Source: Sphingomonadales bacterium (GTDB lineage: Bacteria > Pseudomonadota > Alphaproteobacteria > Sphingomonadales > Govanellaceae). Taken from it: a stretch of 64,000 nucleotides of DNA. Under the pieces are notes generated by a model. It did not search any database and was not told the DNA's origin. It worked only from the letters and a program-made list of their open reading frames with translations. This document shows, in pieces, positions 1 to 8,143 of this stretch. A program made the translations under genes and the position numbers. Every line of letters starts with the position of its first letter. Positions within the stretch are counted from its first letter, which is position 1. The stretch spans positions 133,435 through 197,434 of the forward strand of contig JACFMS010000003.1 of assembly GCA_019455285.1 (NCBI GenBank), written 5' to 3'.

Positions 1-284
1 TTGCGCCACGCCTCCACATAGGTGCGAATCTCATTTATGATGGGGGTGGGGTTATATTCCTGTCCGTCAGTGGAGAGCCTGGCATCCCGCTCCAGGGCTA
101 GGTCACCCTGGTCCTTAGTCTGCCGTCTTTTCTTGGGCTGCGGCACGGGCGTGATTAAATCGGAACGGCGGCGGCTTTCAATTATGCGATTGGTGGGCTG
201 GCCATCCTTATCCAATTCCCAGTGTTGGGCCGGGTATTCATATGGTGAGTTGAGAATTGGACGTTCAAAAAAACTCTCAGCCAC
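1..284 (-). CDS. N-terminal fragment of a type III-like (BPTD_3080-type) restriction endonuclease, cut by window edge
   Basis: Only the first 94 codons lie in the window; the gene continues past base 1. Read on the minus strand, the product begins VAESFFERPILNSPYEYP and continues with PAQHWELDKDGQPTNRIIESRRRSD and a proline/lysine-rich linker. This pattern (PILNSPYE, HWELD..GQPT, IIESRR) is the hallmark N-terminus of large DEAD-box helicase-type restriction subunits annotated as type III or BPTD_3080-family endonucleases. The start is fixed as GTG at 284, because an in-frame TAA lies three codons upstream and a G-rich ribosome-binding site sits between them. Base composition is lower in GC than the core genes. 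The helicase and nuclease domains are out of view, so the function rests on family resemblance of the N-terminus only. Confidence 0.72.
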   Translation of the reverse strand, partial: MAESFFERPILNSPYEYPAQHWELDKDGQPTNRIIESRRRSDLITPVPQPKKRRQTKDQGDLALERDARLSTDGQEYNPTPIINEIRTYVEAWR

Positions 285-555
285 TGTCCCCCCTTACGCC
301 ATTTTGTCAGCCCTGGAGGGACGATACAGTCCACATCTTTATATCTCAATATTTTTATACTCAAATCCACTGGGAGTTGTCGTGTGGGAAAAGGCTCACT
401 TGCACCCGTTCGGGCAAATGAGGCTAAGGATTACCTATCGCTGCGAGGGCGACACCAGACAGCGCCGACAGAAGCAACAAGCCATAAAGCGTGGCCATTA
501 AGTGCATAAAAATTTGTAGGTTAAAATGTAGGTCGTGAATAATTATTTTAATAAT

Positions 556-584
556 ATTCATATAATTCAATAAATTATATGAAT
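556..584. repeat. Perfect AT-rich inverted repeat beside tRNA-Ser 3' end
   Basis: The two 12-base arms ATTCATATAATT (556-567) and AATTATATGAAT (573-584) are perfect reverse complements around a 5-base loop, CAATA. The repeat ends three bases before the CCA end of the tRNA-Ser gene. It may be the tRNA transcription terminator or a structure tied to the attachment site of the left-hand accessory segment. The rest of 285-587 contains no gene that I can support and is AT-rich. Confidence 0.8.
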
Positions 585-587
585 AAA

Positions 588-681
588 TGGCGGAGAGGAA
601 GGGATTCGAACCCTCGGTAGGGCTTTAGGGCCCTACAACGGTTTAGCAAACCGCCGCCTTCGACCACTCGGCCACCTCTCC
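588..681 (-). tRNA. tRNA-Ser(GCU)
   Basis: On the minus strand the gene begins GGAGAGGTGGCCGAGTGG and ends CCTCTCC-G-CCA. The 7-bp acceptor stem is perfect, the anticodon loop TTTGCTAAA carries GCT, there is a long variable arm typical of serine tRNAs, and the T-loop is TTCGAAT. CCA is encoded. A lower-GC segment with a restriction gene abuts the 3' end, the usual position for an integrated element. Confidence 0.97.
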
Positions 682-774
682 GCCGCCTGGGATACTTGGC
701 TTTCTAGGCCTTGTCAACGACAGTGGGGCGCGTGGGCCGCGGGCCAGCGGAGGACGGCGATTAAGGAGAAGGGG

Positions 775-1044
775 TTAGTGGCAGGACAGCCATTCCCGCG
801 CCTGGCGCTGGGCTTCGGCGACCTCCGCCGGGCTCATGTCGCGGGCCAGTTCCGCGCGGTCGATGAGCGCCCGCCGGATGCCGCGAACGCTGGCCAGATT
901 AAACCACTTGTGGGCTTCCACCAGGTCAATGTCGACCCCCTGTCCGGTGGCGTATAACAGGCCCAAATCATAAAGGGCATCGGCCTTGCCCGCCTCGGCG
1001 GCCGCCATGCGCTCCGATATATACCTGTAATCTAACTGTCCCAT
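775..1044 (-). CDS. Small Sel1-repeat protein
   Basis: The product is 89 residues with one clear Sel1-like (TPR-related) repeat: ADALYDLGLLYATGQGVDID followed by LVEAHKWFNLASVRG. It has no signal peptide or membrane segment, so it is probably cytoplasmic. Sel1 repeats mediate protein-protein contacts, and single-repeat proteins this short are usually annotated only by domain. The start at 1044 is supported by a strong GGAGAGGAG site six bases upstream. It lies downstream of tRNA-Ser on the same strand and is separated from the GST by about 210 bases in which I see no other gene. Partner and role are unknown. Confidence 0.8.
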   Translation of the reverse strand: MGQLDYRYISERMAAAEAGKADALYDLGLLYATGQGVDIDLVEAHKWFNLASVRGIRRALIDRAELARDMSPAEVAEAQRQAREWLSCH

Positions 1045-1257
1045 CGCTCCTCTCCGTGTATTTTACGGCTCATGCAGGCGATTTTTTCGCCCCCGATACG
1101 GAGATCGTCAGCCCAGGCGGCTAAAAAATGGTTAACGCGCTCCGGCGGGCCTACATTTTAAGCCGCCACCCGCCATCCGCTCTGCCCGATGAGATGTTAT
1201 GGAAACTTTACTGAAGACCCACCTTACTGCGGGTTCTACCGACGCGACGCGCTAGTG

Positions 1258-1950
1258 TCATAGTTTTCGAATACTGTCTGCGGTCTGGCCGAACAATACC
1301 TTCCGCGCTTCCTCGGTCATGGTATCTTGACGCAATTCCCGGCCGATTTCCACTCCTTTGCGGGCCGCCGGGCGCGCCGCGATCGCCTCGTGCCAGCGTG
1401 CGACATGGGGAAAGCTATCCAGGGTTTCGCCCAGCCGTTCATAAATCCGCACCCATGGCCAGGCCGCCATATCGGCGATGGAATAGTCGCCGGCAAGATA
1501 GGGGCGGTCGGCAAGTCGCCGATCAAGCACGCCCAGCAGCCGGTTGTATTCGTTTTGATAGCGCGTAATGGCGTAAGCGATCTTCTCCGTTGAATAATTG
1601 CGAAAGTGGCCGAGTTGGCCTGCCATCGGCCCCAAACCAGCGACCTGCCAGAACAGCCATTGCATCACCTCGAAGCGGCCATGGAGGCCGGTTGGCAGGA
1701 ACCGGCCGGTTTTTTCGGCGAGATACAATAAAATGGCGCCGGATTCGAAAATCGATAACGGCCCGCCCGCCGCGGCATGGTCGACGATCGCCGGCATGCG
1801 ATTGTTGGGGCTGATTTTTAAAAAATCCGGTTTGAACTGCTCACCGGCGCCGATGTTGACGGGAACCAGGGTATAAGGCAGCCCGCACTCCTCCAGCATG
1901 ATGGTGATCTTCCAGCCATTGGGCGTCGGCCAATAGTAAAGGTCAATCAT
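1258..1950 (-). CDS. yfcG: Glutathione S-transferase, YfcG/nu-class disulfide reductase type
   Basis: This 230-residue cytoplasmic protein closely follows E. coli YfcG throughout. It starts MIDLYYWPTPNGWKITIMLEE, has SPNNRMPAIVDH at about residues 48-58 with the cis-proline, ESGAILLYLAEKTG at 69-82, and the helical C-terminal domain motif QWLFWQVAGLGPM followed by YSIADMAAWPWV. YfcG-type enzymes bind glutathione or glutathione disulfide and show disulfide-bond reductase rather than classical transferase activity. The Thr-Asn of the active-site region (TPNG) are present. It is transcribed alone, with no obvious operon partner. The family is certain; the reaction is taken from the family. Confidence 0.9.
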   Translation of the reverse strand: MIDLYYWPTPNGWKITIMLEECGLPYTLVPVNIGAGEQFKPDFLKISPNNRMPAIVDHAAAGGPLSIFESGAILLYLAEKTGRFLPTGLHGRFEVMQWLFWQVAGLGPMAGQLGHFRNYSTEKIAYAITRYQNEYNRLLGVLDRRLADRPYLAGDYSIADMAAWPWVRIYERLGETLDSFPHVARWHEAIAARPAARKGVEIGRELRQDTMTEEARKVLFGQTADSIRKL

Positions 1951-2031
1951 CGGGATGAATCCTTGATGTGGGTAGCGATGGGGTACCGCCCATCATAAAA
2001 GATGAGCGGCCCCCCGCAAGGGGAGCCGCCC

Positions 2032-2052
2032 AAAAAACCTGATGCGTCAGGT
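2032..2052 (-). terminator. Rho-independent terminator of the lipoprotein gene
   Basis: On the minus strand ACCTGA-CGCA-TCAGGT forms a 6-bp hairpin followed directly by a run of T, just after the stop of the Ala/Glu-rich lipoprotein gene. Confidence 0.7.
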
Positions 2053-2057
2053 GGCTA

Positions 2058-2330
2058 TTACTGAGGGGCAGCCTCAGCCGGAGCCGCCTCAGCCGGAGCA
2101 GCTTCTTCAGCCGCCGGGGCCGCTTCTTCAGCCGCCGGAGCCATTTCTTCAGCCGCCGGGGCCATTTCTTCTGCCGCCGGAGCCGCTTCTTCAGCCGCCG
2201 GAGCAGCCTCTTCAGCGGCCGGAGCCGGGGCTTCTTCTTTCTTCTGGCCGCAAGCCGACAGGCCGAAGCCCGCCGCCGCCAGCACAGCCGCAAGAACCGT
2301 AGTACGCATCAACTCTTTGCCGATTAACAT
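2058..2330 (-). CDS. Ala/Glu/Pro-rich repetitive lipoprotein
   Basis: This is a 90-residue predicted lipoprotein. A signal peptide (residues 1-26) ends in the lipobox LSAC with Cys27 as the lipidated residue. The mature part is almost entirely a degenerate 7-residue repeat of the type PAAEEAA or PAAEEMA from about residue 36 to 79. It is strongly acidic and has no catalytic motif. Such chains usually act as extended periplasmic spacers or are of unknown role. The start at 2330 has an AGGAGAG site; a later Met at residue 8 would also leave a full signal peptide. A terminator follows the stop. I do not recognise a named family. Confidence 0.72.
   Translation of the reverse strand: MLIGKELMRTTVLAAVLAAAGFGLSACGQKKEEAPAPAAEEAAPAAEEAAPAAEEMAPAAEEMAPAAEEAAPAAEEAAPAEAAPAEAAPQ
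2094..2225 (-). repeat. 21-bp coding tandem repeat in the lipoprotein gene
   Basis: About six units of a 21-bp repeat encode the PAAEE(A/M)A heptad. Units differ at a few positions, including the A/M exchange. In-frame gain or loss of units would change the length of the lipoprotein without breaking the frame. Confidence 0.8.
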
Positions 2331-2542
2331 TCCGTCTCTCCTGTCTTGTCGTAAAGTCAGATTGTGAGGTTCGCAGCTTCCCGGATAGGATCGGCCACTG
2401 ACGTCCCCCGATGAAAAATTGGTAATTTCCGCTTTCGCGTCCTATCCAAACCCTGATCTTGTTAACTCTATGACGCGCGCATTCTAGCACCAAACTCCCC
2501 CCATTCGAAAAGAGTTTTATTTCACAATTTGTTACGACAAGG

Positions 2543-3238
2543 CTAGCGCCCGGCCGCCAACTCGGCGATACAATCCGGGGCATCGTGTGTCGGGTCGTTA
2601 ACCAACCGGCCGACCCGCACCGCCTGGAAGGGCGATACCGCCGGCGGCGTCAAGAGGCGCGTCAACGCCGCCGGGGCGGCGGGCGACAGCCATAGGTTGC
2701 CGCCGGCGCCATCCAGGGCCGCCGGCATACGGTCATGGATGGGGCGCAAATCGGCGCTGGCGTCGACCGTCACGATGGCCACGGACAGCACCTCCTGGCC
2801 GGCGGAATTCCGCCAGTTCTCCCATAACGCGGCAAAGAAAAACAGCGACCGATCGGGCAACGAGATCAGCCAGGGATCCTTGGCCTTCGAGTCCGTCCGG
2901 CTCTGCCATTCATAATAGCCGGTGGCGGGCACCAGGGCGCGGCGTTGGCGATAGGCTTGACGGTAGGCGGGCCGCTCTTGCAGCGATTCCGCCCGGGCGT
3001 TGATCATGGAGTAGCGGGCATCCGGCCCCCTCGACCAGGAAGGGATCAGACCCCAGCGCATCAGGACGATCTCCACTTGATCCACGCCCTGCGCCGCGCC
3101 AGAAGGCCGCCGCAGCACCGGAATCGGCTGCGAGGGGGCGATATTGTAGCGGGGCGGAAAATTGGGAATCGGCCCGGCGACCGCAAAATGCCGCTCGACG
3201 GCGCTGAGCGGCGCGGTCAGGATAAAGCGCCCGCACAT
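2543..3238 (-). CDS. yedK: SRAP domain protein (YedK/HMCES-type abasic-site shield)
   Basis: The product is 231 residues starting MCGRF. I chose this start because Cys2 must become the N-terminal residue after Met removal to act as nucleophile; the open frame extends 100 codons further upstream without homology. SRAP landmarks are present: Cys2, NIAPSQP at 32-38, Asn80 in INARAES, Glu110 in PATGYYEW, and His168 in IHDRMP. The family forms a covalent thiazolidine link to abasic sites in single-stranded DNA and protects them during replication. It is divergent from the Lrp-type regulator, with 39 bases between the two start codons, so the promoters must overlap. Confidence 0.92.
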   Translation of the reverse strand: MCGRFILTAPLSAVERHFAVAGPIPNFPPRYNIAPSQPIPVLRRPSGAAQGVDQVEIVLMRWGLIPSWSRGPDARYSMINARAESLQERPAYRQAYRQRRALVPATGYYEWQSRTDSKAKDPWLISLPDRSLFFFAALWENWRNSAGQEVLSVAIVTVDASADLRPIHDRMPAALDGAGGNLWLSPAAPAALTRLLTPPAVSPFQAVRVGRLVNDPTHDAPDCIAELAAGR

Positions 3239-3277
3239 GATCCGACGGGCCCTTGGACAGTAACAGGTGTAGGCGTC

Positions 3278-3772
3278 ATGAAGCTTGACCGTATCGACAT
3301 CGCCATTCTCGCCATCTTGCAGGAAGACGGGCGAATCACCAACAAAGCGCTGGCCGATCGCGTCGGCCTGTCGGCGCGGCCGTGCCTGGAGCGGGTGCGG
3401 AAGTTGCGCGCCGCCGGTTATATCCGCCGCTTCGCCGCCGTCCTGGAGCCGGCGAAGTTCGGCAGTCCCTTGACCGTCTTCGCCCAAATCTCGCTTATAA
3501 GCCAGGAGCGCCGATCCCATGAACGCCTGGAACAGCATATCAAGCGAATCGATGAAGCCGTGGAGTGCTTCGAAGTCAGCGGCGACATCGATTTTCTGGT
3601 GCGCTTCATCTGCCCGACGCTGGAAGCCTACTATCGCCTGACCGAGGACCTGTTGGCCAACGAACGCCTCGGCATTCGCCGCATCGACAGCATCATCGTG
3701 CTGCGCACCGTGACGGCTTACCGCGGCTTGCCCGCCTCGCTGCTGTCCGGGTTCGGCTTATCCAACGCATAG
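3278..3772 (+). CDS. Lrp/AsnC-family transcriptional regulator
   Basis: This 164-residue regulator starts MKLDRIDIAILAILQEDGRI. An N-terminal helix-turn-helix lies at residues 22-43 (NKALADRVGLSARPCLERVRKL), and a C-terminal RAM ligand-binding domain contains VSGDIDFLVRF and ends in an IRRIDSIIVLRTV strand. Family members are octameric or dimeric and usually sense amino acids. The target is unknown; the divergent SRAP gene is the nearest candidate. The last 18 codons overlap, antisense, the last 18 codons of cusA. The start was chosen at the family N-terminus, although the frame is open well upstream. Confidence 0.9.
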   Translation: MKLDRIDIAILAILQEDGRITNKALADRVGLSARPCLERVRKLRAAGYIRRFAAVLEPAKFGSPLTVFAQISLISQERRSHERLEQHIKRIDEAVECFEVSGDIDFLVRFICPTLEAYYRLTEDLLANERLGIRRIDSIIVLRTVTAYRGLPASLLSGFGLSNA

Positions 3773-6700
3773 CGGCCTTGCCATAACAGAAAGATCGCCG
3801 GGATCACCAAAAGGGTCAGCGCCGTAGCGCTGACCATACCGCCAATCATCGGCGCGGCGATGCGCCGCATTACCTCCGAGCCGGCCCCCGACCCCACCAT
3901 GATCGGCAACAGACCGGCAATGATGACGGCGACCGTCATCAATTTGGGGCGCAGCCGTTGCACCGCCCCCTCCATGGTCGCCGCGACGACATCCGCCAGG
4001 ATCAGCGCCCGGCCTTCCTCGGCGGCGCGTTCTTTGCGGGCCGTCAACGCCAGGTTCAGATAGAGGAGCATCACCACGCCGGTTTCCGCCGCAACGCCGG
4101 CAAGCGCGATCAACCCCACGGCGGTCGCCACCGACAGGTTGTAGCCAAGAAGGTCCAGAAACCAGAAGCCGCCGACCAGCGATAGCGGCAGCGACGCCAA
4201 AATGATCAGCACCGGCGCCGCTTGGCGAAAACTTAAATAAAGCAGAAAACCGATCACCATGATCGTCGCCGGGATGACCAGCGCGAACTTGGCCTTGGCG
4301 CGTTCCATGAACTCGTACTGACCGGACCAGACAATGTCATAACCGGGGGGCAGAACCACCGCACGGCTGACCGCCTGTTGCGCTTGCCTGACGTAAGAAC
4401 CGATATCGCGGCCGGCAACATCGACATAGATCCAGCCGTTGCGGCGGGCGTTCTCGCTGCGGATGACGCCGGGGCCGTCACTGATGCGAATGGCCGCCAC
4501 GCGGCCCAGCGGCACTTGGCTGCCCGCCGCGGTGACGATCGGCAGAGCGCGCAGCCGCTCCAGGCTGTCGCGCGCCTCTTGCGGGTACCTGACGTTGATG
4601 GGATAGCGTTCCACGCCCTCGACGCTTTCGCCGACCTCCATGCCGCCGATCGCCATCTTCACCACGTCCTGCACGTCGGCGATGGCCAAGCCGAAGCGCG
4701 CCGCTTCCGCGCGATTGATATCGATATCGATGAAGCGGCCGCCGGTTATGCGCTCGGCATAGGCCGAGGCGGTGCCGGGAACGGTCTTGACCGCCGCCTC
4801 GATCTCCGCCGCCAGCCGGTTCAGCGTCGCCAGATCCGGCCCGGCGACCTTGATCCCCACCGGCGTCTTGATGCCGGTCGCCAGCATATCAATGCGGTTC
4901 TTGATCGGCATGGTCCACACGTTGGTCAGGCTCGGCACTTGCACCTGCCGCTCCAGTTCAGCCTTTATCTTGTCCATGGTCATGCCGGGCCGCCATTCTT
5001 CCTCCGGCTTTAGCTGAATGGTGGTCTCCACCATCATCATCGGCGCCGGATCGGTGGCGGATTCGGCGCGACCCGCCTTGCCGTAGACGGATTTCACCTC
5101 CGGCACGGCCTTGATGAGTTTATCGGTCTGTTGCAGGAGCTGCGCCATCTTTCCGCCGGAAATCGCCGGATCGGCGCTGGGCATGTAGAGCAGATCGCCC
5201 TCATTCAAATCAGGCATGAATTCCGAGCCTAATCGATTGAGCGGAATGATCATGCTGGCCATGGCGACGGCCGCCACGGCGACGGTCGGCCAGGGATGGC
5301 GCAAAACAAAAGCGACGCAGGGCCGATAGACGGCCATCAGTGCGCGGTTTAACGGATTCTCCCCTTCCGGCCGGATGTGGCCGCGAATGAAATAGCCCAT
5401 CAGCACCGGCACCAGCGTCACCGATAGTCCCGCCGCCGCCGCCATGGCGTAGGTTTTGGTGAAGGCGAGCGGATGAAACAGCCGTCCCTCCTGCGCCTCC
5501 AAGGCGAAGATCGGCAGAAAGCTCAAGGTAATGATGAGCAGGCAGAAGAACAGCGCCGGGCCGACTTCGACGGCGGCCTCGGTCACCAGTCGCCAGCGGT
5601 TTTCCGACGTCAGGCCATCGCGCTCGATATGCTTGTGCAGATTTTCAATCATGACGATGGCGGCGTCCACCATGGCGCCGATGGCGATGGCGATGCCGCC
5701 CAAGGACATGATATTGGCGTTGATGCCCTGCGCCGACATGACGAGAAAAGCCGTAAGAATGCCCAACGGCAGCGACAGCACCACCACCAGCGCGGAACGC
5801 ACATGCATCAGAAAGACGGCGCAGACCAGAACGACGATCACGAATTCTTCGATCAGCTTTTCCTGCAAGGTGGCGACGGCGCGCTTGATCAGCGACGAGC
5901 GGTCATAAGTTTCGACGATCTCCACGCCTTCAGGCAGGCTGCCTTTCAAGGCTTCTATCTTCGCCTTGACGCGATCAATGGTCGCCAGCGCATTTTCGCC
6001 AAAGCGCATGATGATGACGCCGCCCACCGCCTCGCCTTCGCCATTCAAGTCGCCGATACCGCGGCGCATGGACGGTCCGAAGCGGATATCCGCCACGTCT
6101 TTAAGAAAAATCGGCGTGCCATTGGCGGCGACGCTAAGCGGCAGGGTCTTTAAATCCTCCAGATCATTGATGTAGCCCGAGGCGCGGATCATGTATTCGG
6201 CTTCCGCCATTTCGATCACCCGCCCGCCGGTTTCCTGGTTGCCGCGCTCGATGGCCTCGCGCAGTTGACTGAGCGGAATGCCATAGGCGCGCAGGGCATC
6301 GGGATTGGCGACCACCTGATATTCCTTGACCATGCCGCCGATGGTAGCTACTTCGCTCACCCCCTCCACCGCCTGCAACTCGAATTTCAAGAACCAGTCC
6401 TGAAGGCTGCGCAATTGCGCCAGATCATGCCGACCGCCGCGGTCGATGAGCGCGTATTGATAAACCCAGCCGACCCCGGTGGCGTCGGGGCCAAGGGATG
6501 GCTGCGCGCCGGCCGGCAATCGCGGCGCGACCTGGGCCAGATACTCCAGCACCCGCGAGCGCGCCCAGTAAAGATCGGTGCCGTCCTTGAAGATGACGTA
6601 GACGAATGAATCATTGAAAAACGAGTAGCCGCGCACCGTCACCGCGCCGGGCACCGCCAGCATGGCGGTGGTCAAGGGATAAGTGACCTGATCCTCCACC

Positions 6701-6879
6701 ACCTGCGGCGCCTGCCCGGGATAGTTCGTCTTGATGATGACCTGCACGTCGGACAGATCGGGAATGGCGTCAATGGGCAGGCGATTAAGCGCCACAATGC
6801 CGGCCACGCCCAAGGCCAGACTGGCGATGATGACGAAAAAGCGGTTGGCCACCGACCAGCGAATGAGTTTGGCGATCAT
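3718..6879 (-). CDS. cusA: CusA-type copper/silver RND efflux pump
   Basis: The product is 1053 residues, the full length of a heavy-metal RND pump. The N-terminus MIAKLIRWSVANRFFVIIASL is transmembrane segment 1. GAMVDAAIVMIENLHKH carries the proton-relay Asp of segment 4. The central stretch LNEGDLLYMPSADPAISGG, then PMMMVETTIQLKPEEEWRPGMTMDKI and NRIDMLATGIKTPVGIKV, matches CusA, including its copper-binding methionine positions. Together with CusB and CusC it should span the envelope and expel Cu(I)/Ag(I) from periplasm and cytoplasm. It is last in the cusCBA operon, 19 bases after cusB. Its 3' end overlaps the convergent lrp-type gene by 55 bases. CzcA-type Zn/Cd pumps are less likely given the Met pattern. 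Confidence 0.93.
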   Translation of the reverse strand: MIAKLIRWSVANRFFVIIASLALGVAGIVALNRLPIDAIPDLSDVQVIIKTNYPGQAPQVVEDQVTYPLTTAMLAVPGAVTVRGYSFFNDSFVYVIFKDGTDLYWARSRVLEYLAQVAPRLPAGAQPSLGPDATGVGWVYQYALIDRGGRHDLAQLRSLQDWFLKFELQAVEGVSEVATIGGMVKEYQVVANPDALRAYGIPLSQLREAIERGNQETGGRVIEMAEAEYMIRASGYINDLEDLKTLPLSVAANGTPIFLKDVADIRFGPSMRRGIGDLNGEGEAVGGVIIMRFGENALATIDRVKAKIEALKGSLPEGVEIVETYDRSSLIKRAVATLQEKLIEEFVIVVLVCAVFLMHVRSALVVVLSLPLGILTAFLVMSAQGINANIMSLGGIAIAIGAMVDAAIVMIENLHKHIERDGLTSENRWRLVTEAAVEVGPALFFCLLIITLSFLPIFALEAQEGRLFHPLAFTKTYAMAAAAGLSVTLVPVLMGYFIRGHIRPEGENPLNRALMAVYRPCVAFVLRHPWPTVAVAAVAMASMIIPLNRLGSEFMPDLNEGDLLYMPSADPAISGGKMAQLLQQTDKLIKAVPEVKSVYGKAGRAESATDPAPMMMVETTIQLKPEEEWRPGMTMDKIKAELERQVQVPSLTNVWTMPIKNRIDMLATGIKTPVGIKVAGPDLATLNRLAAEIEAAVKTVPGTASAYAERITGGRFIDIDINRAEAARFGLAIADVQDVVKMAIGGMEVGESVEGVERYPINVRYPQEARDSLERLRALPIVTAAGSQVPLGRVAAIRISDGPGVIRSENARRNGWIYVDVAGRDIGSYVRQAQQAVSRAVVLPPGYDIVWSGQYEFMERAKAKFALVIPATIMVIGFLLYLSFRQAAPVLIILASLPLSLVGGFWFLDLLGYNLSVATAVGLIALAGVAAETGVVMLLYLNLALTARKERAAEEGRALILADVVAATMEGAVQRLRPKLMTVAVIIAGLLPIMVGSGAGSEVMRRIAAPMIGGMVSATALTLLVIPAIFLLWQGRYALDKPNPDSSEAGKPR

Positions 6880-6898
6880 GATGCAGTGTCCTTAAAGG

Positions 6899-8143
6899 TC
6901 AGTGGTGGTGATGGCCGGCGGGCATGGGTTCCTCCTTTTCCGTCGCCAGACGCAACAGGCCGGCGTCGACGCTGGCTTCCGAATCAAGGAGGAACTGCGC
7001 CGAGGTGACGACGGTTTCCCCTTCGGCAAGGCCTTTCAGAATTTCCACCTTGGCCCCCGCTTCCCTGCCGGCCACCACCTTTGCGGGGCGAAACCGGCCG
7101 TCGCCGAGCGCCAGCACCACCCGATCCATGGCGGCGGAGCGAATCAATGCCTCCCGCGGGATGACGGGATTGGCCATTCCAGGCTTACCGATAACCGTTA
7201 CCGTGGCGTACATGTTGGGCTTCAACAGACCATCGGCATTGGCGACTTTCAGGCGCAGCCGCACTGTGCGCGTGGCCGCCGTGACGGTGGGATAAACATA
7301 GTCGATGCGGCCGGTGAAGCTGCGGCCCGGCAAGGATGCTACCTGCATCATGGCGGCGTCGCCGGCCATCACGCCGCTGACCTGATCTTCATAAACCTCC
7401 ACCATTACCCACACCGCCGATAGATCGGCGAGCGCCATCACTGGCATGCCCGGCTGGACGAATTGACCCTCGCCGGCGTTCAGGCGAACGACGACACCAT
7501 CCTGCGGCGCATGGACGTCGACCAGCCGCTCGGCAGCGCCGGTTTTGGCGATGCGCTCGATCTGACGCGCGCCGACGCCCAAAACTTCCAATCGGCGACG
7601 CGCGGCATCCGTCAGCGCCTCCTGGCCGATGCGGCGCGCCTGCAAATATTCCGCCTGGGCATTGACCACCGGCGGCGAATAGAGACGGAACAACAGGTCG
7701 CCACGCTTGACTGCTTCGCCTTCGGTTTTGATGCGCAGCACCTCAACCCATCCCTCGCTCCTGACGTCGATCTGACGCACCCGGTCATCATCCGGCGCGA
7801 CGGTGCCGATGGCGTCAAAGGTGCGCGGCAGGCTTTCGCGCACCACCTTGGCCGTTCGCAGTCCGATGTTTTGTTCCACCGCCGGGCTGATTTCCAACGC
7901 CGGCTCCGCGGCAGGAGATGCCTCTCCTTCATAGACTGGGATCATGTCCATGCCCATGGGTGATTTGCCGGGTTTGTCCGACTTGAAACCCGGCAGCATG
8001 GGATCGGTCCAATAGAGGATTTTCTTTTCCGTCTGTTGGTGATCGCCGGACATATCGTTGCCAATGAGTTGCGCCAGCGTAAACCCGAGAACGCCGCCGG
8101 CGACAACGCCAACAACCGCAATAATGATGGCAGGCTTAGTCAT
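6899..8143 (-). CDS. cusB: CusB-type efflux periplasmic adaptor with metal-binding domain
   Basis: This 414-residue membrane-fusion protein starts at the ATG at 8143, supported by AAGGAGAG, rather than the longer open frame. Residues 4-25 form an N-terminal anchor. Residues 44-71 are a heavy-metal-binding domain with YWTDPMLPGFKSDKPGKSPM followed by GMDMIPVY. The barrel-sandwich and beta-barrel parts follow (LFRLYSPPVVNAQAEYLQA, VHAPQDGVVVRLNAGEGQFV, PNMYATVTV). The chain ends in HHHH, possibly a further metal site. It joins CusA to the outer-membrane channel and delivers metal. Its first 8 bases overlap the end of cusC, implying translational coupling. Confidence 0.92.
   Translation of the reverse strand: MTKPAIIIAVVGVVAGGVLGFTLAQLIGNDMSGDHQQTEKKILYWTDPMLPGFKSDKPGKSPMGMDMIPVYEGEASPAAEPALEISPAVEQNIGLRTAKVVRESLPRTFDAIGTVAPDDDRVRQIDVRSEGWVEVLRIKTEGEAVKRGDLLFRLYSPPVVNAQAEYLQARRIGQEALTDAARRRLEVLGVGARQIERIAKTGAAERLVDVHAPQDGVVVRLNAGEGQFVQPGMPVMALADLSAVWVMVEVYEDQVSGVMAGDAAMMQVASLPGRSFTGRIDYVYPTVTAATRTVRLRLKVANADGLLKPNMYATVTVIGKPGMANPVIPREALIRSAAMDRVVLALGDGRFRPAKVVAGREAGAKVEILKGLAEGETVVTSAQFLLDSEASVDAGLLRLATEKEEPMPAGHHHH

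Noticed and set aside
22..501. Plus-strand open frame of 159 codons at the left edge
   Set aside because: It is antisense to the restriction enzyme N-terminus, whose conserved motifs are on the minus strand; no homology or ribosome-binding site.
2094..2225. Possible CRISPR-like array
   Set aside because: Units are contiguous, coding and without spacers.
2042..2302. Plus-strand Pro-rich open frame
   Set aside because: It is the mirror of the Ala/Glu heptad repeat of the lipoprotein gene.
5473..6153. Long plus-strand frame opposite cusA
   Set aside because: His/Gln-rich shadow typical of GC-rich coding DNA read in antisense; the minus strand holds conserved RND motifs.
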